Source: Crocodylus rhombifer (taxonomy: Eukaryota; Chordata; Crocodylia; Crocodylidae). From it: a stretch of 64,000 bases of DNA. The stretch spans positions 986,414 through 1,050,413 of the forward strand of contig JAVSML010024599.1 of NCBI GenBank assembly GCA_038503035.1, read 5' to 3'. Position numbers and translations under genes: made by a program. The notes beneath the pieces are model-generated. The model did not search any database and was not told where the DNA came from. It was given only the letters and a program-made list of their open reading frames with translations. Positions 22,926-35,565 of the stretch are shown in pieces (the first letter of the stretch is position 1; each line of letters begins with the position of its first letter).

Positions 22926-25830
22926 TTATTTCAGAATTTATTTCCGAACTCAAGGACCCCCCAGGGCTAAGTGTGGACAAAGTACTTACCCTTCTGTGAC
23001 ACAGTGCCACACACATGGGCTTAACTGTGCTCCTTTCCTGGGTAGATCTTCTACTGGCAGTACACTTACAGAAGATAATGTTTAGTATAATCATGGATGT
23101 TCTTTATATGATATTTCTGTCCTATGCACAGATCATGATGCTCATCTTCTCTATATGAAAGGTGAAATTAAACTGTAGGAAATTGTCAGCATTTCTCCGC
23201 CCCACTGACGGGATGAATTAACCAAAAGTCCTACATTCTATTACACTGAATTCTACAATGCAATTCTGAACAGGCTTTAACTGTGCGCACCTGCAGTTAA
23301 ATATCCTTTTTGTTCCTCCTCCCACTCTGTTTATATCTAACCAAGAACTCTGACAACCAGAAAAGAAAAAAAAACCCTTTACATTCTCTTGTGAAAATAT
23401 GTGCATTGGAAAAATAAATCACTGGATATTATGTGCCAATCTGTTATGTCCCATTTGCAGTTATTTCCAGTGACATTTTCTCTGGCAAGCATAGGTACTG
23501 ACATTTAGTCTGAGGAGCAATTAGTCTGCAGACATTTGCCATACTCACATACATTTATTTCACTCCCTATATTTCAATTCATGTTCTAAATATATAAATA
23601 TTTTATCATAAAATTCAGAACTTTTTAGTGAAATTATCTCCCGGCCCATAGATAACATTTAATTTTTCAACCACATGGCTCTGCATTGGTGAAGAGGTCC
23701 ATCCACACAGATGAGACAATAGGACAGGGAATTCAAAGTGAAAGACAATGTTGCCCTTCCTAAGAAATATCAAAATTTAAGGCTCCTTGTTCAGTTACTT
23801 ACACCAGAAGTCTCATTAACTCTAGTGAGACTACATGGGTGAGGAACTTTACAATATAAATAAAGGCATTCATAATTTAGCCTTTAATTATTTTCATAAG
23901 CTGCTGGCTCTGAAGCTGGAGGTACTGAGGGGTTCCTTTGGGATGGTGTTGAACACCCCCACTTCCCACTGACATGGGGTGCTTTAATTACCACTTAGAG
24001 CAAGAGTGACGAAACAAAATCAAGGGAAGTAAAACATCACTAGTTTACTATGAGCTTACTTATTACCTGTTCCTTTAAATAAATGCATGCACAGAACTTT
24101 TAGATTGCATATTAAAGCATTTAAAGGCAGGAAATACAAAAGTTGGGTTTGCTCAGTCAGCTTTAGCTTGGCCCCCTTCTGTATATGCATTACAATTCAA
24201 AATTTGATTGCAAGATTACATACTTTTTCTCACAAAATACTATATGCTGTCATACATCTTTTCCCATTTTAGACATCCTAAACAATCCTAATTTTCTTCC
24301 TTACTTTTATCTCCTGTTTAAAAAATCTTCCTCCATTCAGTAGGGGATACATTCTGTATCAATTGAAACTGTTTCTGCATTTTATCAGGCTGCCAGCAGT
24401 CCAGTGTTTTTCTCGCCTATGGTATGAGCTTTGATTTTACGCAGATCATATCAAGGTTTAAAACCAGCGCTGACAAAAACAAAGCATTCTGTAAATATTA
24501 TCTTAAGATTTTACATCCATCTTCCTGTTTGAAGAGATGCCAGGATTGCCAATGTCCTTGCACTTTTGTGAAGGCTAATTTAACTGGCTTGCTGCCTTTT
24601 AGCTAAGGTCACTGTGTCATTTCCCATATCCTGTTTTCTGGTCCATTTCAAACTTTCTATCAGTCATTGAAATACAGTTTGTTGATGAACATACCCTGAG
24701 AGGACCATAAACCAATTTGTGGATCAAATAGGAAGATTATGAAAGCAATGTCATACCCTGTGATTTTCCACTGAGTGTCATATGTATGTATCTTAATTTT
24801 CAGAGAGTTGAATCACAAACCAAGAAGAATTAATAATATTCTTGTGATTTTCATCACCCTTCCCCTTTTTCTGCTAGGTTTCAGTGGACGCACATTCAAT
24901 AAAAGGATAAAGGAACACTATTCACTAGAAAACAGTTATTTAGGTACAATAATTTGTACTTTATGTCATATTATAATGGTGAGTGTAAATTTTCCTTTGA
25001 ACCATGTTTTATTAACGTTTTTTTCCACAGAGTTACATCAAAAGACTCTATAAATAAGTGATGTGCTCAGCCTGCCAGCTCTTACATGCATACCAATTAC
25101 CTCTATTGGTTTCAGAACACGTAGTCAGTACTTTAAACAACCCAGATAATATTGCAAACTGAAATATTCAACATCTCCATCTTGGTATGCTGTCACCATG
25201 CAGAGAACGATTATAATTGGTAATCAGTTTCACTGCTGGTAAGTTGAGTGGCATGATGCATTTTATATCCATGCTTATGTCAAACTCAATTAACATTCTA
25301 ACACAGTGTATTTCAAAGACATAGGCCTAATCTTAGGAAACAACACATTTATTTATTTATTTTTGATGTTGAAAATTCTTATATTCCATGAAGGGATCTT
25401 GAAGCACAAATATACTTATTAATACAATAAGTTTCTCTGTTTTAATGTCCAAAAGAAAAAAAAAGAAATTAACATATACCTTCAGTTTCAGATTCCCATT
25501 ATAAGTGGGGCATACAGACACTTTCAGGCATACATAATGATCAGAGTTTTATTCCTTGAGATTATATGCAACTGTATCAAGATGTAATGTGCCTTTATGC
25601 CCATCTCTGAACTAAATGGGGATTAATTCTCTATTTTTAAAAAGTCCACTATTAGGTTGAACAATTAAAGCCACCCGTTTTATTTATTGATTTATCTAAT
25701 AGTGTCATCTATGACTACCGCATCCTGGAAATGATGTATATGGTGCTGAAATATGATACATTCACCCTCACAAATTTGGTTCCCACTTCACTCAATCCTT
25801 CTTTCAAGGTCTGTGATTCTCTTGGAATCC
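22926..25830. other. Unique AT-rich DNA, no gene supported
   Basis: Frames at 22873-23094 and 23218-23406 (minus), and at 24087-24272, 24424-24606 and 24775-25053 (plus), have no recognisable domain. The 24775-25053 frame is hydrophobic but lacks support. Confidence 0.5.
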
Positions 25831-27507
25831 TTGATTTCATAGATTTCATAGATTTCATAGACATTAGGGCTGGAAGGGACCTCGGGAGATCATTGAGTCC
25901 AGCCCCCTGCCCAAAGGGCAGGAAGTCAGCTGGGGTCATAGGATCCCAGCAAGATAAGCATCCAATTTACTCTTGAAGGTGTTCAATGTAGGTGCTTGAA
26001 CAACCTCCGCTGGCAGACTGTTCCAGACCTTGGGGGCTCGGACAGTAAAGAAATTCTTCCTTATGTCCAGCCTGAAACAGTCTTGCAGGAGTTTGTGACC
26101 GTTCGACCTCGTCATCCCTTGGGGCGCTCTGGTGAACAGACGTTACCCCAGATCCTGGTGGTCACCCCTGATAAACTTATAGGTGGCCATCAGATCACCC
26201 CTGAGCCTGCACTTTTCCAGGCTAAAGAGTCCCATGGCTCTCAGTCTGTCATCGTTAAGATCTGTTTTCCTGACCTCTGATCATGCGCGTGGCTCTCCTC
26301 TGGACTCTCTCAAGCTTCTCCACATCCTTTTTGAATTGTGGAGCCCAAAACTGGATGCAGTACTCCAGCTGCGGCCTCACCAAGGCCAAGTACAAGGGGA
26401 GAATGACGTCCCGGGATTTGCTCGAGAAGCATCTATGGATGCACGCCAGCATTTTGGTCGCTTTACTAGCCGCAGCATCGCATTGGAGGCTCATGTTCAT
26501 CTTGTGGTCAATGATGACCCCCAAGTCTTTTTCTTCTGTAGTGCTAACCAACGTAGCACTGCCGAGCCTATAAGGGTGCTGCAGGTTTTTCCTCCCAAGG
26601 TGGAGAACCTTGCATTTTTCGGTGTTAAACACCATCAGGTTCTCGTCTGCCCATTTGCTGAGCTTGTCCAGGTCAGCCTGGATCACCCGCCTATCTTCTG
26701 GCATGGATGCTTTGCCCCAAAGTTTGGTGTCATCGGCGAACTTGGCCAGTCCACTCCTGACTCCAATGTCCACATCATTAATGAAGATGTTGAACAGTAT
26801 GGGTCTCAGGACAGAGCCTTGAGGGACCCCACTGGTCACGGGGCACCATGATGAGTGACTGCCATCAATCACAACCCTCTGGGTCCGACCACGAAGCCAA
26901 TTTCCCAGCCAGCGGATCGTGGTGGAGCCAAAGCCACAACTGGGCAGTTTGGCTAAGAGGTGATCATGGGATACCAGATCAAAAGCTTTTTTGAAGTCGA
27001 GATATATGACATCAATCTCTTCTCCCTTGTCCAGGTGATAGGTTACCTGGTCATAGAAGGAAATGAGATTGGTCAAACAAGACCTACCCGCAACAAACCC
27101 GTGCTGGCTGTCCCTTAGAATGTTAGCCTGGGCCAGTCCATCAAGGATGGCCTCCTTAATAAACTTTTCTAAGATCTTCCCCAGGATAGAAGTCAGGCTA
27201 ACGGGCCTGTAGTTAGCCGGATCCACTCTCCTCCCTTTCTTGAAGATTGGCACCACATTGGCCTTCTTCCAGTCTTCGGGCACTACACCAGAGCGCCAGG
27301 AGTTTTCAAAGATCCATGCCAGGGGCTGGGCTATGACGCTCGCCAGCTCCTTGAGTACCCTGGGGTGCAGATCATCAGGGCCGGCTGACTTGAAGGTATC
27401 CAGCTTCTCAAGGTGTTCCTTCATGAGGTCAGCATTGATGGAGGGTAGGGGATCCCCCTCACCCAGATTTCCCTGTCCCATAGCAGGCATGGGCATCCCG
27501 TGTGACT
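25831..27507 (-). mobile_element. CR1 LINE, 5'-truncated, best preserved in window
   Basis: Read on the minus strand this holds the C-terminal two-thirds of CR1 ORF2 and the 3' end. The 3' terminus is three copies of a 9-bp unit (gatttcata on plus, 25833-25859), the usual CR1 tail. The preceding 3' region (agggctggaagggacct on plus) is typical of sauropsid CR1. The 5' break near 27507 is abrupt, as expected from incomplete reverse transcription. No target duplication is visible, which is normal for CR1. Confidence 0.95.
26255..27496 (-). CDS. CR1 ORF2 reverse transcriptase, partial, 413 codons open
   Basis: This is the RNA-dependent DNA polymerase that copies CR1 RNA at the chromosomal nick. 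Visible motifs in order are NYRPVSL (residues 95-101), QHGF (131-134), YLDFKKAFD (165-173, holding a catalytic Asp), SGVPQGS (222-228) and the FADD catalytic box (253-256), followed by the thumb region to RATRMIRGQENRS. The N-terminal endonuclease is missing because the copy is 5'-truncated, so the first Met is not a true start. The stop at 26255 comes early: the adjacent frame continues with LRAMGLFSLEKCRLRGDL and, after another frame break, RKNFFTV...SLPAEVV, the usual CR1 C-terminus, so at least one small indel near 26260 cut the frame. An undamaged 413-codon frame suggests a fairly young insertion. Plus-strand frames here are shadows. Confidence 0.9.
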   Translation of the reverse strand: MPMPAMGQGNLGEGDPLPSINADLMKEHLEKLDTFKSAGPDDLHPRVLKELASVIAQPLAWIFENSWRSGVVPEDWKKANVVPIFKKGRRVDPANYRPVSLTSILGKILEKFIKEAILDGLAQANILRDSQHGFVAGRSCLTNLISFYDQVTYHLDKGEEIDVIYLDFKKAFDLVSHDHLLAKLPSCGFGSTTIRWLGNWLRGRTQRVVIDGSHSSWCPVTSGVPQGSVLRPILFNIFINDVDIGVRSGLAKFADDTKLWGKASMPEDRRVIQADLDKLSKWADENLMVFNTEKCKVLHLGRKNLQHPYRLGSATLVSTTEEKDLGVIIDHKMNMSLQCDAAASKATKMLACIHRCFSSKSRDVILPLYLALVRPQLEYCIQFWAPQFKKDVEKLERVQRRATRMIRGQENRS

Positions 27508-27710
27508 GATGAAAGATTTCAGTTTGTGAAGTCCATCAATCCCCATAGGATAGATGGAAATGGAAAAGCTGAATGATTTTCAGGCCACATTTCTTGTCTG
27601 ATTACTATAATATAAGCTTAGCAGGACTTCAAGCAGTATAGCTTCATTGCTTGAAGCTTCTTCAGAATGCAGCAGTTTACTTGTTCATAAGTAGTGAACA
27701 AAGACACCTT
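27508..27710. other. Short unique spacer
   Basis: Lies between the CR1 5' break and the next transposon. No feature seen. Confidence 0.5.
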
Positions 27711-28487
27711 GGCTAGGGACAGATATTACACATAACCTGGTTTAAGTGATCAGAAACTGGTTTATACCTGTAACAGAAAAGATGTTCAGTGCACATAAAC
27801 CATTTTGAGAATGGCTGAAACTGGGTTGGGATAAATCTGGTTGAATGTAGTATCGGACATAACTGATTTGGCTCAAACTGGTTTATGCAATGTCTGTCCC
27901 AGACCCCTTGCTGGTTTAAGATGAACCAGACACCCCCAGCATCCTGGCATGCTCTCTGGGCTGGGTGGGGATCTCTGCTCCACAGCAGGGCTGGCCCCTT
28001 CCCTGTGCTCCCTGGTTGCAGGTCGGGCAAGACTGAGGGTTGCTCCCCACCCCTCTCCCTCATCACTCCCTGATAAGCAGGAATTCCCCCTCCCCACCCC
28101 AATTTGCTGAGAGGTGCCTGTGTATTAGCTAGTAGACCACATGCTGGCTGTGGTCCGTGCGTAACCAACAGACAGAATCAACAAGTAGCTGATACTGTCC
28201 CTCTGTTGCTTTCTTAACTGGGTGATAAACACTGTTATAAGTTCCCTGCTGGGCTAATCACAATGTCCTGCGAGAGCCTGGCCACATCCCCCCCAGCTCC
28301 ATGTTGCGGAAGAAAGGTTGGGCTGCTCTAGTGCCCCCTGGCTTCCAGCCTGAGCCACTGCAGGCATGTACCTGGATGTCTGGGATGTCTGTCTGGTTAC
28401 AAAATGGATTTAGCCTAGCCAGGTTAGATTAACCTGCAAAGATTGAATCAATTCAGGGTCAGGCTTTTTGAATGCCTGTCCCTAGCC
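27711..28487. mobile_element. DNA transposon, GGCTAGGGACAG family (copy A)
   Basis: Left end GGCTAGGGACAGATATTACA; the reverse complement of the right end is GGCTAGGGACAGGCATTC, a 12-bp perfect terminal inverted repeat. Next to the left end is aacctggtttaagtgatcag with further aaccattt/aactgg words; the same motif opens copies at about 39279 and 43383. The interior is GC-rich and non-coding, so frames 27713-28168 and 27873-28097 (minus) are shadows. Copy B (43383) has an 8-bp-like duplication suggesting a hAT-type element, but the superfamily is not settled. Confidence 0.7.
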
Positions 28488-28490
28488 CAT

Positions 28491-28960
28491 GGGTGCATCT
28501 ACATGTGCAATTAACACATAACACTAAACTCCAGTACAGAAGTTTACTTCTCCCAGACACCACCTTTACACATGTGCCTGGGACCTCAGAACATTGAGCC
28601 AAGGTGGAGCAGTCACAGGCTGGCAAGGGGTACCTGGGGATCACCCTACTCACTTGGGGCTGCTCTACCCTAGCTCAATGTGCTGTGGTGGAGCTGGCTG
28701 GGGCAAGACAGTGCTACCATGTAGGCAGCCCCCACACAGTAGCACCTCTGTGCCCCAGCCAGCACTGGTCACTGTCTACATGTGCGTTTCAACACATTAA
28801 ATGACTCTGCTATAGGATAGTATTTGTCTCTGACATTACTATCCTACAATGGAGTTAATTAATATACTGTACCCTAATACAGGTGCATGTATAGATGGTG
28901 ATGCTTCACTGCAGAGCTAATTAGTCAGCACCTCAGTAAAGTGCACATGTGGATGCACCC
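28491..28960 (+). mobile_element. GGG-ended MITE with 3-bp target duplication
   Basis: Left end GGGTGCATCTACATGTGCA; the reverse complement of the right end is GGGTGCATCCACATGTGCA, 18 of 19 matching. Flanks are cat on both sides (28488-28490 and 28961-28963). A 470-bp element with no coding capacity; the frames at 28459-28804 are shadows. It abuts copy A, so it landed at or within 3 bp of that element's edge. Same family, inverted, as 10116-10545. Confidence 0.85.
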
Positions 28961-28963
28961 CAT

Positions 28964-30540
28964 GTTCTGTAATTTAGCTTCCAGTTGAATAGCAGATTAA
29001 ATGTAATTTGGCAATTCTGGTTTCTTAAGGTCATAAACAATTTAGGTTCTTGCTACATATAAGAATGATCTTATAACTTTTGATATGGTTCAGTCACAAT
29101 TCAATCTCAACACCTGATGTATGCTGATTTTCAACATGTCTTTATAAATGCAGTTCAAAAGTAGGCAGCAGCCACAGCAGGATAGTACCTTTCAGACTAA
29201 CTTGTTCAGAGAGTCTATAAGGAACCATGCTGCCCAGCCTTCTGCCTCTCTCCAGACTAACCTAGCTAACTACCTCTCTTAGTTCAAAAGTAATTAACAT
29301 TCACACATATCAAAATATCCCTTATTTTAAATTTAGTGAACCAGAATCCGACATATATATTCAATCTGAATAATACCTTACTCCATGAATTGCTTTACTG
29401 AAGTCAGTGAGCTTGCTCATAAAGTAATGTGCTATGTAGTATGAGTGTGAAAAGATCAGAATATGGTATATGTAATATTTGTGACTATTGCTTTCATATG
29501 AGTTGGGTGAAAAGTAAAACCATAAAGCTCTCTGTGATGATTACTCTATCCACACTCATACAATATTTGCCTTTAAACCATCCCACACTGTAAGTTGCAA
29601 GTGATATTTTCTTGACTATGAATAACTGCTGTTGGCATCATGTTCTTACTAACAACCTCTTGTACAGCCTTTCCCCATTTACAATCCCATTCTACCATTC
29701 AAATCAGAATTTTTGTCCTGAGATTAAATCTGCTTTATACTTACAAAACACCCTTGTGAATGGGGTTATGGTACTATTCATAATTAAAATAATTATAAAA
29801 ATTATGAAGCAGTAGCATCTCTGACATCATATCTCTTAGTCCTAAATTGAAATTGTTTTTCCCATTGTGTAAGAAACCTGCAGTCCCATCCATCATCTTC
29901 AACTTTCATTTCCTTTTTACTTTTATCACTGTCTAAATTCACAGAAAATCTACAAAATAATAGTTCCTATTAAAACAATGAAAAGAAAGAATCGCAGTGT
30001 CATCTGTGTGCCTTTGATGTTCACATGATTTATTATTCACACATCTATTTCAAATCTCTGAAGTTACAAGACATTGATCTATTCCCTTAGTGTCATGATA
30101 TCTGAATTTTGAATGGGCATAACATAGATCTGATGTCTTTTGCAACTAGAGAAAGCATGCCAGGAAAGTACTCACTTTCCACAAATATTTGGGTAATAAA
30201 GTTTTACTGCTGCAAATATTTATAAAAAAAATAATTTCAAAGTGCATTTGGAAGTATTTATCATTGAATTTTCAATGAACATGTTTGAGAACTGATACTA
30301 AAACATTCATCCAACTAGACTACAGAAACAAAACTATGTCTTTTAATGAAAAACAATTAAGCAAAGCAACTCAAATTTTCAACACTGTTGTCAAATACTA
30401 CAAGCTACTTATGATTCATTCATAAAATAAATATTTTTAATTTGTGAAATAATTTCAAATGACAGATGATTTTAGGAAATAGCAGTTTAATCACAGAAAT
30501 GTCATAAGCACTGACAGAAGTTCATTTCATCTCCCATACT
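28964..30540. other. Unique AT-rich DNA, no gene supported
   Basis: Only chance frames (e.g. 29612-29815, plus). Nothing else recognised. Confidence 0.5.
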
Positions 30541-30544
30541 GCAT

Positions 30545-31285
30545 ATTGTAATGTCCTCATCAGATTTCTTTAATACATCATCTCATCCTCCAGTCTTCTC
30601 AAAATGTTTCTGCTAAAATATTCTTCCTTTTCTACTTATGTAGTCAACTTGCTCCCTGTCTGAAACTCTCTATTTGTTCCTTCTTCTTTCTACCTCATAA
30701 AGTTTAAGCTAAAGTCCAAATTCGCAGGGCACTTCCCAATTGTGCCCCAACATATTTATCAATTTTGTCTCTTACTGCATCATGAGCCATTCGCCTTCTC
30801 CCCTACCCTATGGCAGCTTTGCCCATCTATCTTGTCTGCTTTCCTCTCAACTTTCTTCATGCCTTCTGCATGCAGAATGCCCTCTCTGAACTTGTCCTCT
30901 CTTTTAAAATAGCTGTGCAAGATCCACCTTTTCCATGACACCAATAAGTAGATATCCAGGAGACTGGATGACACCAGGCTCCTCCCCATCACATAGGGAT
31001 TTCTGTTTTTAATTTATGGCTTTTATGTGTAGAAATGTGTATAACATGCATTTCAGTCATAGTTGGTTTAGCTGTATCCATCCTGGGTTTTGTCTGTCAT
31101 TTTTGGGTGCGTCTCAATTCACCCTTTGTATGTTATTTGTTTTTTCATATTCCAGAGTCTTTGGAGAAGGGATTGTGTCACTTCAAGTTTGTAGATCATC
31201 TTTCAGCTGCAGTCTTGTCTTGAGTCCTCTGGGTGCTACCACAGTAAAAATAATAATAAAAGTAATGAATTGCATTAGATGCATC
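30545..31285 (+). repeat. Worn L2/CR1-like LINE 3' region
   Basis: The plus strand reads 'aaaatagctgtgcaagatccaccttttccatgacacc' in the style of the L2 ORF2 C-terminus (K..KIHLFHDTNK). About 250 bp later comes 'agtctttggagaagggattgtgtcact', the L2-type tail, then 'aataataataaaa'. Several stops break the frame. Age and family are inferred from pattern memory. Confidence 0.5.
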
Positions 31286-31649
31286 ATTTTTTGTTAAATA
31301 ATTATTTAAACAGCTCTAGAAAAAATACAAAGATGAAATAACAGTAAAGATTTTGGAGTGTATTTAATGCTGTGAGATGCCTAGAGATTTAAATAATCTG
31401 TTTGTTCACAAAATGCACCTTCACAAAATGCCTTAGTTTTGTAAACTTACAAATTGGAGTATGCTCCTGAAATATTGACTTCCACTGTAGGGGCTCAGTG
31501 CAGCCACTCTGGGGACCCTGATTTATCCCAGAGGTTGAAATGGCACTGTTAGGTCCACTGCCTATGTATCTGATGTATCATTTAAATGTCACTTTTAGCA
31601 TATGTATCTTTACAGGATGCTTCTTGGGTAGGGAAGTACCATTTCGATA
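31286..31649. other. Unique DNA
   Basis: No gene or repeat recognised. Confidence 0.4.
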
Positions 31650-31775
31650 GAGAACTGAGTCAGAAATAAAGTAATTAACTTGTCTAAAGTCACAGAAGAC
31701 TTATGTGGTGGAGCAGGAAGTGAACAAAAGTCTCTCAAGTCCCAAGGTAGCACTCTAATCTAGCAGGAATTTCCA
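31650..31775 (-). repeat. MIR-like SINE, antisense
   Basis: The order 'gaactgagtcagaaataaagtaatt', 'aacttgtctaaagtcacag', 'gtggtggagcaggaagtgaac', 'gtagcactctaatct' follows the antisense MIR core and tRNA-like region ('aactgaggcacagagaggttaag...cttgcccaaggtcacac...gtggcagagc...'). Confidence 0.65.
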
Positions 31776-34735
31776 AGCAGCAAAATCAGTTTGCCTTACT
31801 AGCCTGGAAATGCCCATTGGAGGGTCCAACACTCACCTAATGTCTTAGATTCATTCTAGCATTAAAAATAGGGTTGTTTGATTTAAAAGTTAACTTATGT
31901 AACTGCCTGCTCAGCAGCCAGCCACATGGTCTTGAATGAACAAGACACACTGAAAGGGTTTTAGAGCCCATCCTATAACATACTATGATATACCTGACCA
32001 TATAATTAACTGTGAACAGCAGCATTGACTACAAGCGCTTCTGAAGCACTGCTGCCAAAGAGTGCATAGGGAATACAGTAGTCATTATAACCAGGCAGTG
32101 GCATCTCTGGGACTACAAAGCTTTGCTGAACACTAGGAAGTCAGTTATATCAACCTGCTAAGCAGTTAATGTCCTGTCACACACATCTGTGTTTACTACC
32201 ATCAGATACTCCCAGCTGTTCATCTTGCCTATGTTTGATGGTCATTCTGGGACCCTCATGATGTTGAGAAGCCTGTTACAGAGAAGTACAATTTCTCACT
32301 AAAGATAGATGGAGTATCGCTAAGATTGAAGCAATATTATGTAAGTGAGTGACTGCACACAAACAATTATAAATGGTAAATTAATTTGGCATTCTTAATT
32401 ATTCATTTTTATATGTCCCTTCTTTCTATTCTTATTTTCATAAATACCATGACATTTTTTAAGTGGGAATTTTAATACTCATGGAAATGAGGGACTGATC
32501 TCAAGGTCTGCAGCTAGGCAAAGCACATCAGGAACTATTTAAGCTTCCATACACAACCTCTTCTAATTAATAAACCATAGTCTTGACCCCAAGTATCTCA
32601 TCCCTGAGCTTCTCCTGGACCAACTACCAACAGTGCTTGCTTGTACAGTGACTTTGTGTTTTTGGCAAGTCAAATGAAAGTACTAAACACATTCTTAAGA
32701 GTTTTGAAATGATTTCTTCCATACGTTGAGATGTTGGGAAAAGTTTATGCTCTGTTCTACTAAGCCCCTACCATGCAAACACCATTTGAGGGGGCTTGCA
32801 CTGAACGAGATGTGAATTCGCACATATATGAAGTTATGTATAGCTTTTATATCACAAATGTTAGAGGTAAGCTAATTAAATATTGACAGAGAATGTGTAT
32901 ATTAAAATTTCTATTTATTTAAAAAATATTACAAAGAAGAAAATTATCAACATATACCCCCCGAAAGACAATTGAAGAAGTTCCCTAGCAATGACATCAC
33001 AAAGAAGCATTAAAGCTTTTCCTTCAGAGCTTATGGCAAGACCATAGCTCTTGCCTTCTCCAGAAGCATCTGGGCTGGACTACTCCCAGCTTCTCAACTC
33101 CCTCTCACCCAGAATTTCCTCTTAACTAAAACAAAATATCCTGTAATTCAAACTGGCCACAACATTGTCAAGTCTACAGCTTTTTCCCATAGGAGAAGCA
33201 TACATTCAGTTCCCCTCGCAATACAGAAGAGACAAAAATCAGGTGTAGTAAACACAAAGGGAATTGTTTATTCAGGATGCAGGACACATGTATGCTGGCT
33301 CTTCTTGTCTCTCTAGCTTGCAGACTGGAGAGCATAGCATATGTTGAACAGTATCACTACACAAGATCTGTCTAATTCCTGGCCCAGATTATGCAGTCAT
33401 GGAATGGGTTGCTAATTATATTACTTTAACAAATAAATCCCTTTACTTCCGCTTTTGGGAAATACTGAAGTACAGTTTCTGCAAGAAACTAAGACATAAG
33501 CATGCTGCTTAGGTCAAAATGCAGCTGACACCCATCACAGGACAGGTAAATTAGCCCTAAATAAATGTGGAAACAGCATCCTCAACTAAAGATGTGATAA
33601 TCACAGGCTGCCACACCTGAAAGCAGTATGGCTCTCTCATACCTGAATTCTATTTTCTGAACATCACAAACTTTGAGCCAAAGGGTTTGAACCCCTTCTC
33701 AGGTTTAAACAACGCAGCTTGTGATAAACTTGCATTGCATCCCACCGTAAGGTACATGTTAAGAATGGATAATATTTGTGTGTCTCCTGGTAACATTGCA
33801 ATACAACATCTTTTCACTTTATAGTTAAAATAGAAGCTGATAACTTTCTGATGATCCCTGTATAGTTTCTGACAGATTTTTTTTTTCAGAGTGTACATAT
33901 TCAAGAATGTTATATTGTAAAAATCGAAGCCTTGAATCCTACACTCTTTATGGGAAATAAAATGAAAATGATGCTAAGGTTATCATCCTTCTTTCTTCTC
34001 AACTGTGTACTTGAGAAGGCCCAATTCTGTAACTGTTGCAATGCCAGACCTTCATTAGGTTTAATTCTACTCTCACCCCAGAATAAATTAAGAGTAACTC
34101 TACTGAAATCATAGAAGTTAAGTTTATGCAAAAGAATAACTAGATGCTGCTGCTTGAAATCTGCCATAGGAGAAGCAAGATCCAATATCAACTTTAGACT
34201 GACTACTTATCTGCATAAGAACTATTCATAGAAGTAGAAACTTCTAGGATTGGGCCCAATTTTGAATATTAATGTTATAGACTGCTCTAGTCTTGCTAAA
34301 TCTTTTCTTGGCCACCACATTTACATTTTTGACCCTTAGTGCATTGAGTGAGAAGTATGCATTGTCTATCGGAATCACTGAGCCTATTGCTAACAGAACT
34401 TCCTCATTTGATGTCTGTGCTTTTATTGTTATGCACAGACTTTTCCCCTCACACCCCAAAAAAGGAATTGGGCATTTTCTTAGGTCTTTGTTCTTTGCAG
34501 AAAAAGAGAAGATGCATTTTTGATTTTTCACTTCTGTTTGAAAGTATGCTTTTCTCTAGTATACTTATTTAGGCTTTATAGGCTTGGTTTTACCTGTTTG
34601 GACCAAATTTTGGAATAGTCTTTCAGGGAAAATGGTGGGGGCAAAACAACTTGAAATGCTTTAATATCAAACTGAATAATTTCAGGGAATAGTTATTATG
34701 GTGAAAGAGGATGTTTTGGCTCAATCAGTGTGTGT
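31776..34735. other. Unique AT-rich DNA, no gene supported
   Basis: Frames at 31837-32025, 33650-33904 and 33910-34191 (minus) and at 34244-34572 on both strands have no domain. Confidence 0.5.
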
Positions 34736-34739
34736 AATA

Positions 34740-35565
34740 TATGGAGTCATGTGTTTGTGGTCCCTAGGCTGGTGTATAAAGAGGCCTTTTGTAGTGTAGA
34801 AGGTGTCTAGTGATCTTGCCAGGGTTTTTTCTGGGTGCCAAGTAGGGCTAGATCAGAATTTTTTGTCTGCTGATGGTTTCTGGGGTTCACTTTCACCTTC
34901 CTATTAAGCATGGGAATATAGGCCGTAGCTAAGGCTTGAGGGGAGTGGGGGCAAGGGAGGGATGTTTACTATGATGTGTTGATGGATCTACTAGAAAGCC
35001 CAGAAATTTCTGGCTATAGGGTCTTGCTCCTCCACTCAGGATTACACTATTGCTAAATCTGGAGTTAGGAAGGTGAAGGGTTTTGCCTTCTACTGTAGCA
35101 TGGGGCATGGTCTTTTTTCCTAGGATCTTTTGATCATATGCTATTTATTAATTCATTCAATTCATATGTCATCATTCCCAACAGGGTAGAGCCTTTTACA
35201 ACCCAAAGCATAATTTAAAACTTAGATTGAAAAATGATTAGACTTTCTAAAGTGAATTTACATGCATATGCCATAATTTCATGCACAGGCACAGACACAC
35301 TTTCAATCAGGGCTTGAGGACTGCCTTGAAAATATTAACTAACCAACTCCTTCCCTGTTGTTAGTGGGAGGACATCAGCAGTGTGTTGTCCTCCTCTGCT
35401 TTATGTGTGGCATGCTATAAGGTGGTTGTGGTGTCTCGTAGCTGCAGATATGGGTTTGAAATAGTGATTTTAGCAATTCCTTGGCTAAGCAATTTCCTGA
35501 AAATACAGAAGACTGGACCCAGTGGTCCAAGAGGCCCTTTCCAATCCTATGGTCTTAAACTATTG
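34740..35565 (+). repeat. CR1 LINE 3' untranslated region fragment
   Basis: 'gttttgccttctactgtagcatggggcatgg' (about 35078-35108) is a hallmark of the sauropsid CR1 3'UTR. The fragment ends 'ggtccaagaggccctttcc aatcctatggtc', the usual CR1 3' end. No reverse transcriptase is left. The 155-codon frame at 35383-35850 crosses the repeat edge and is not a gene. Confidence 0.6.

Noticed and set aside
26183..26851. 222-codon plus-strand frame
   Set aside because: Antisense shadow of the CR1 reverse transcriptase frame.
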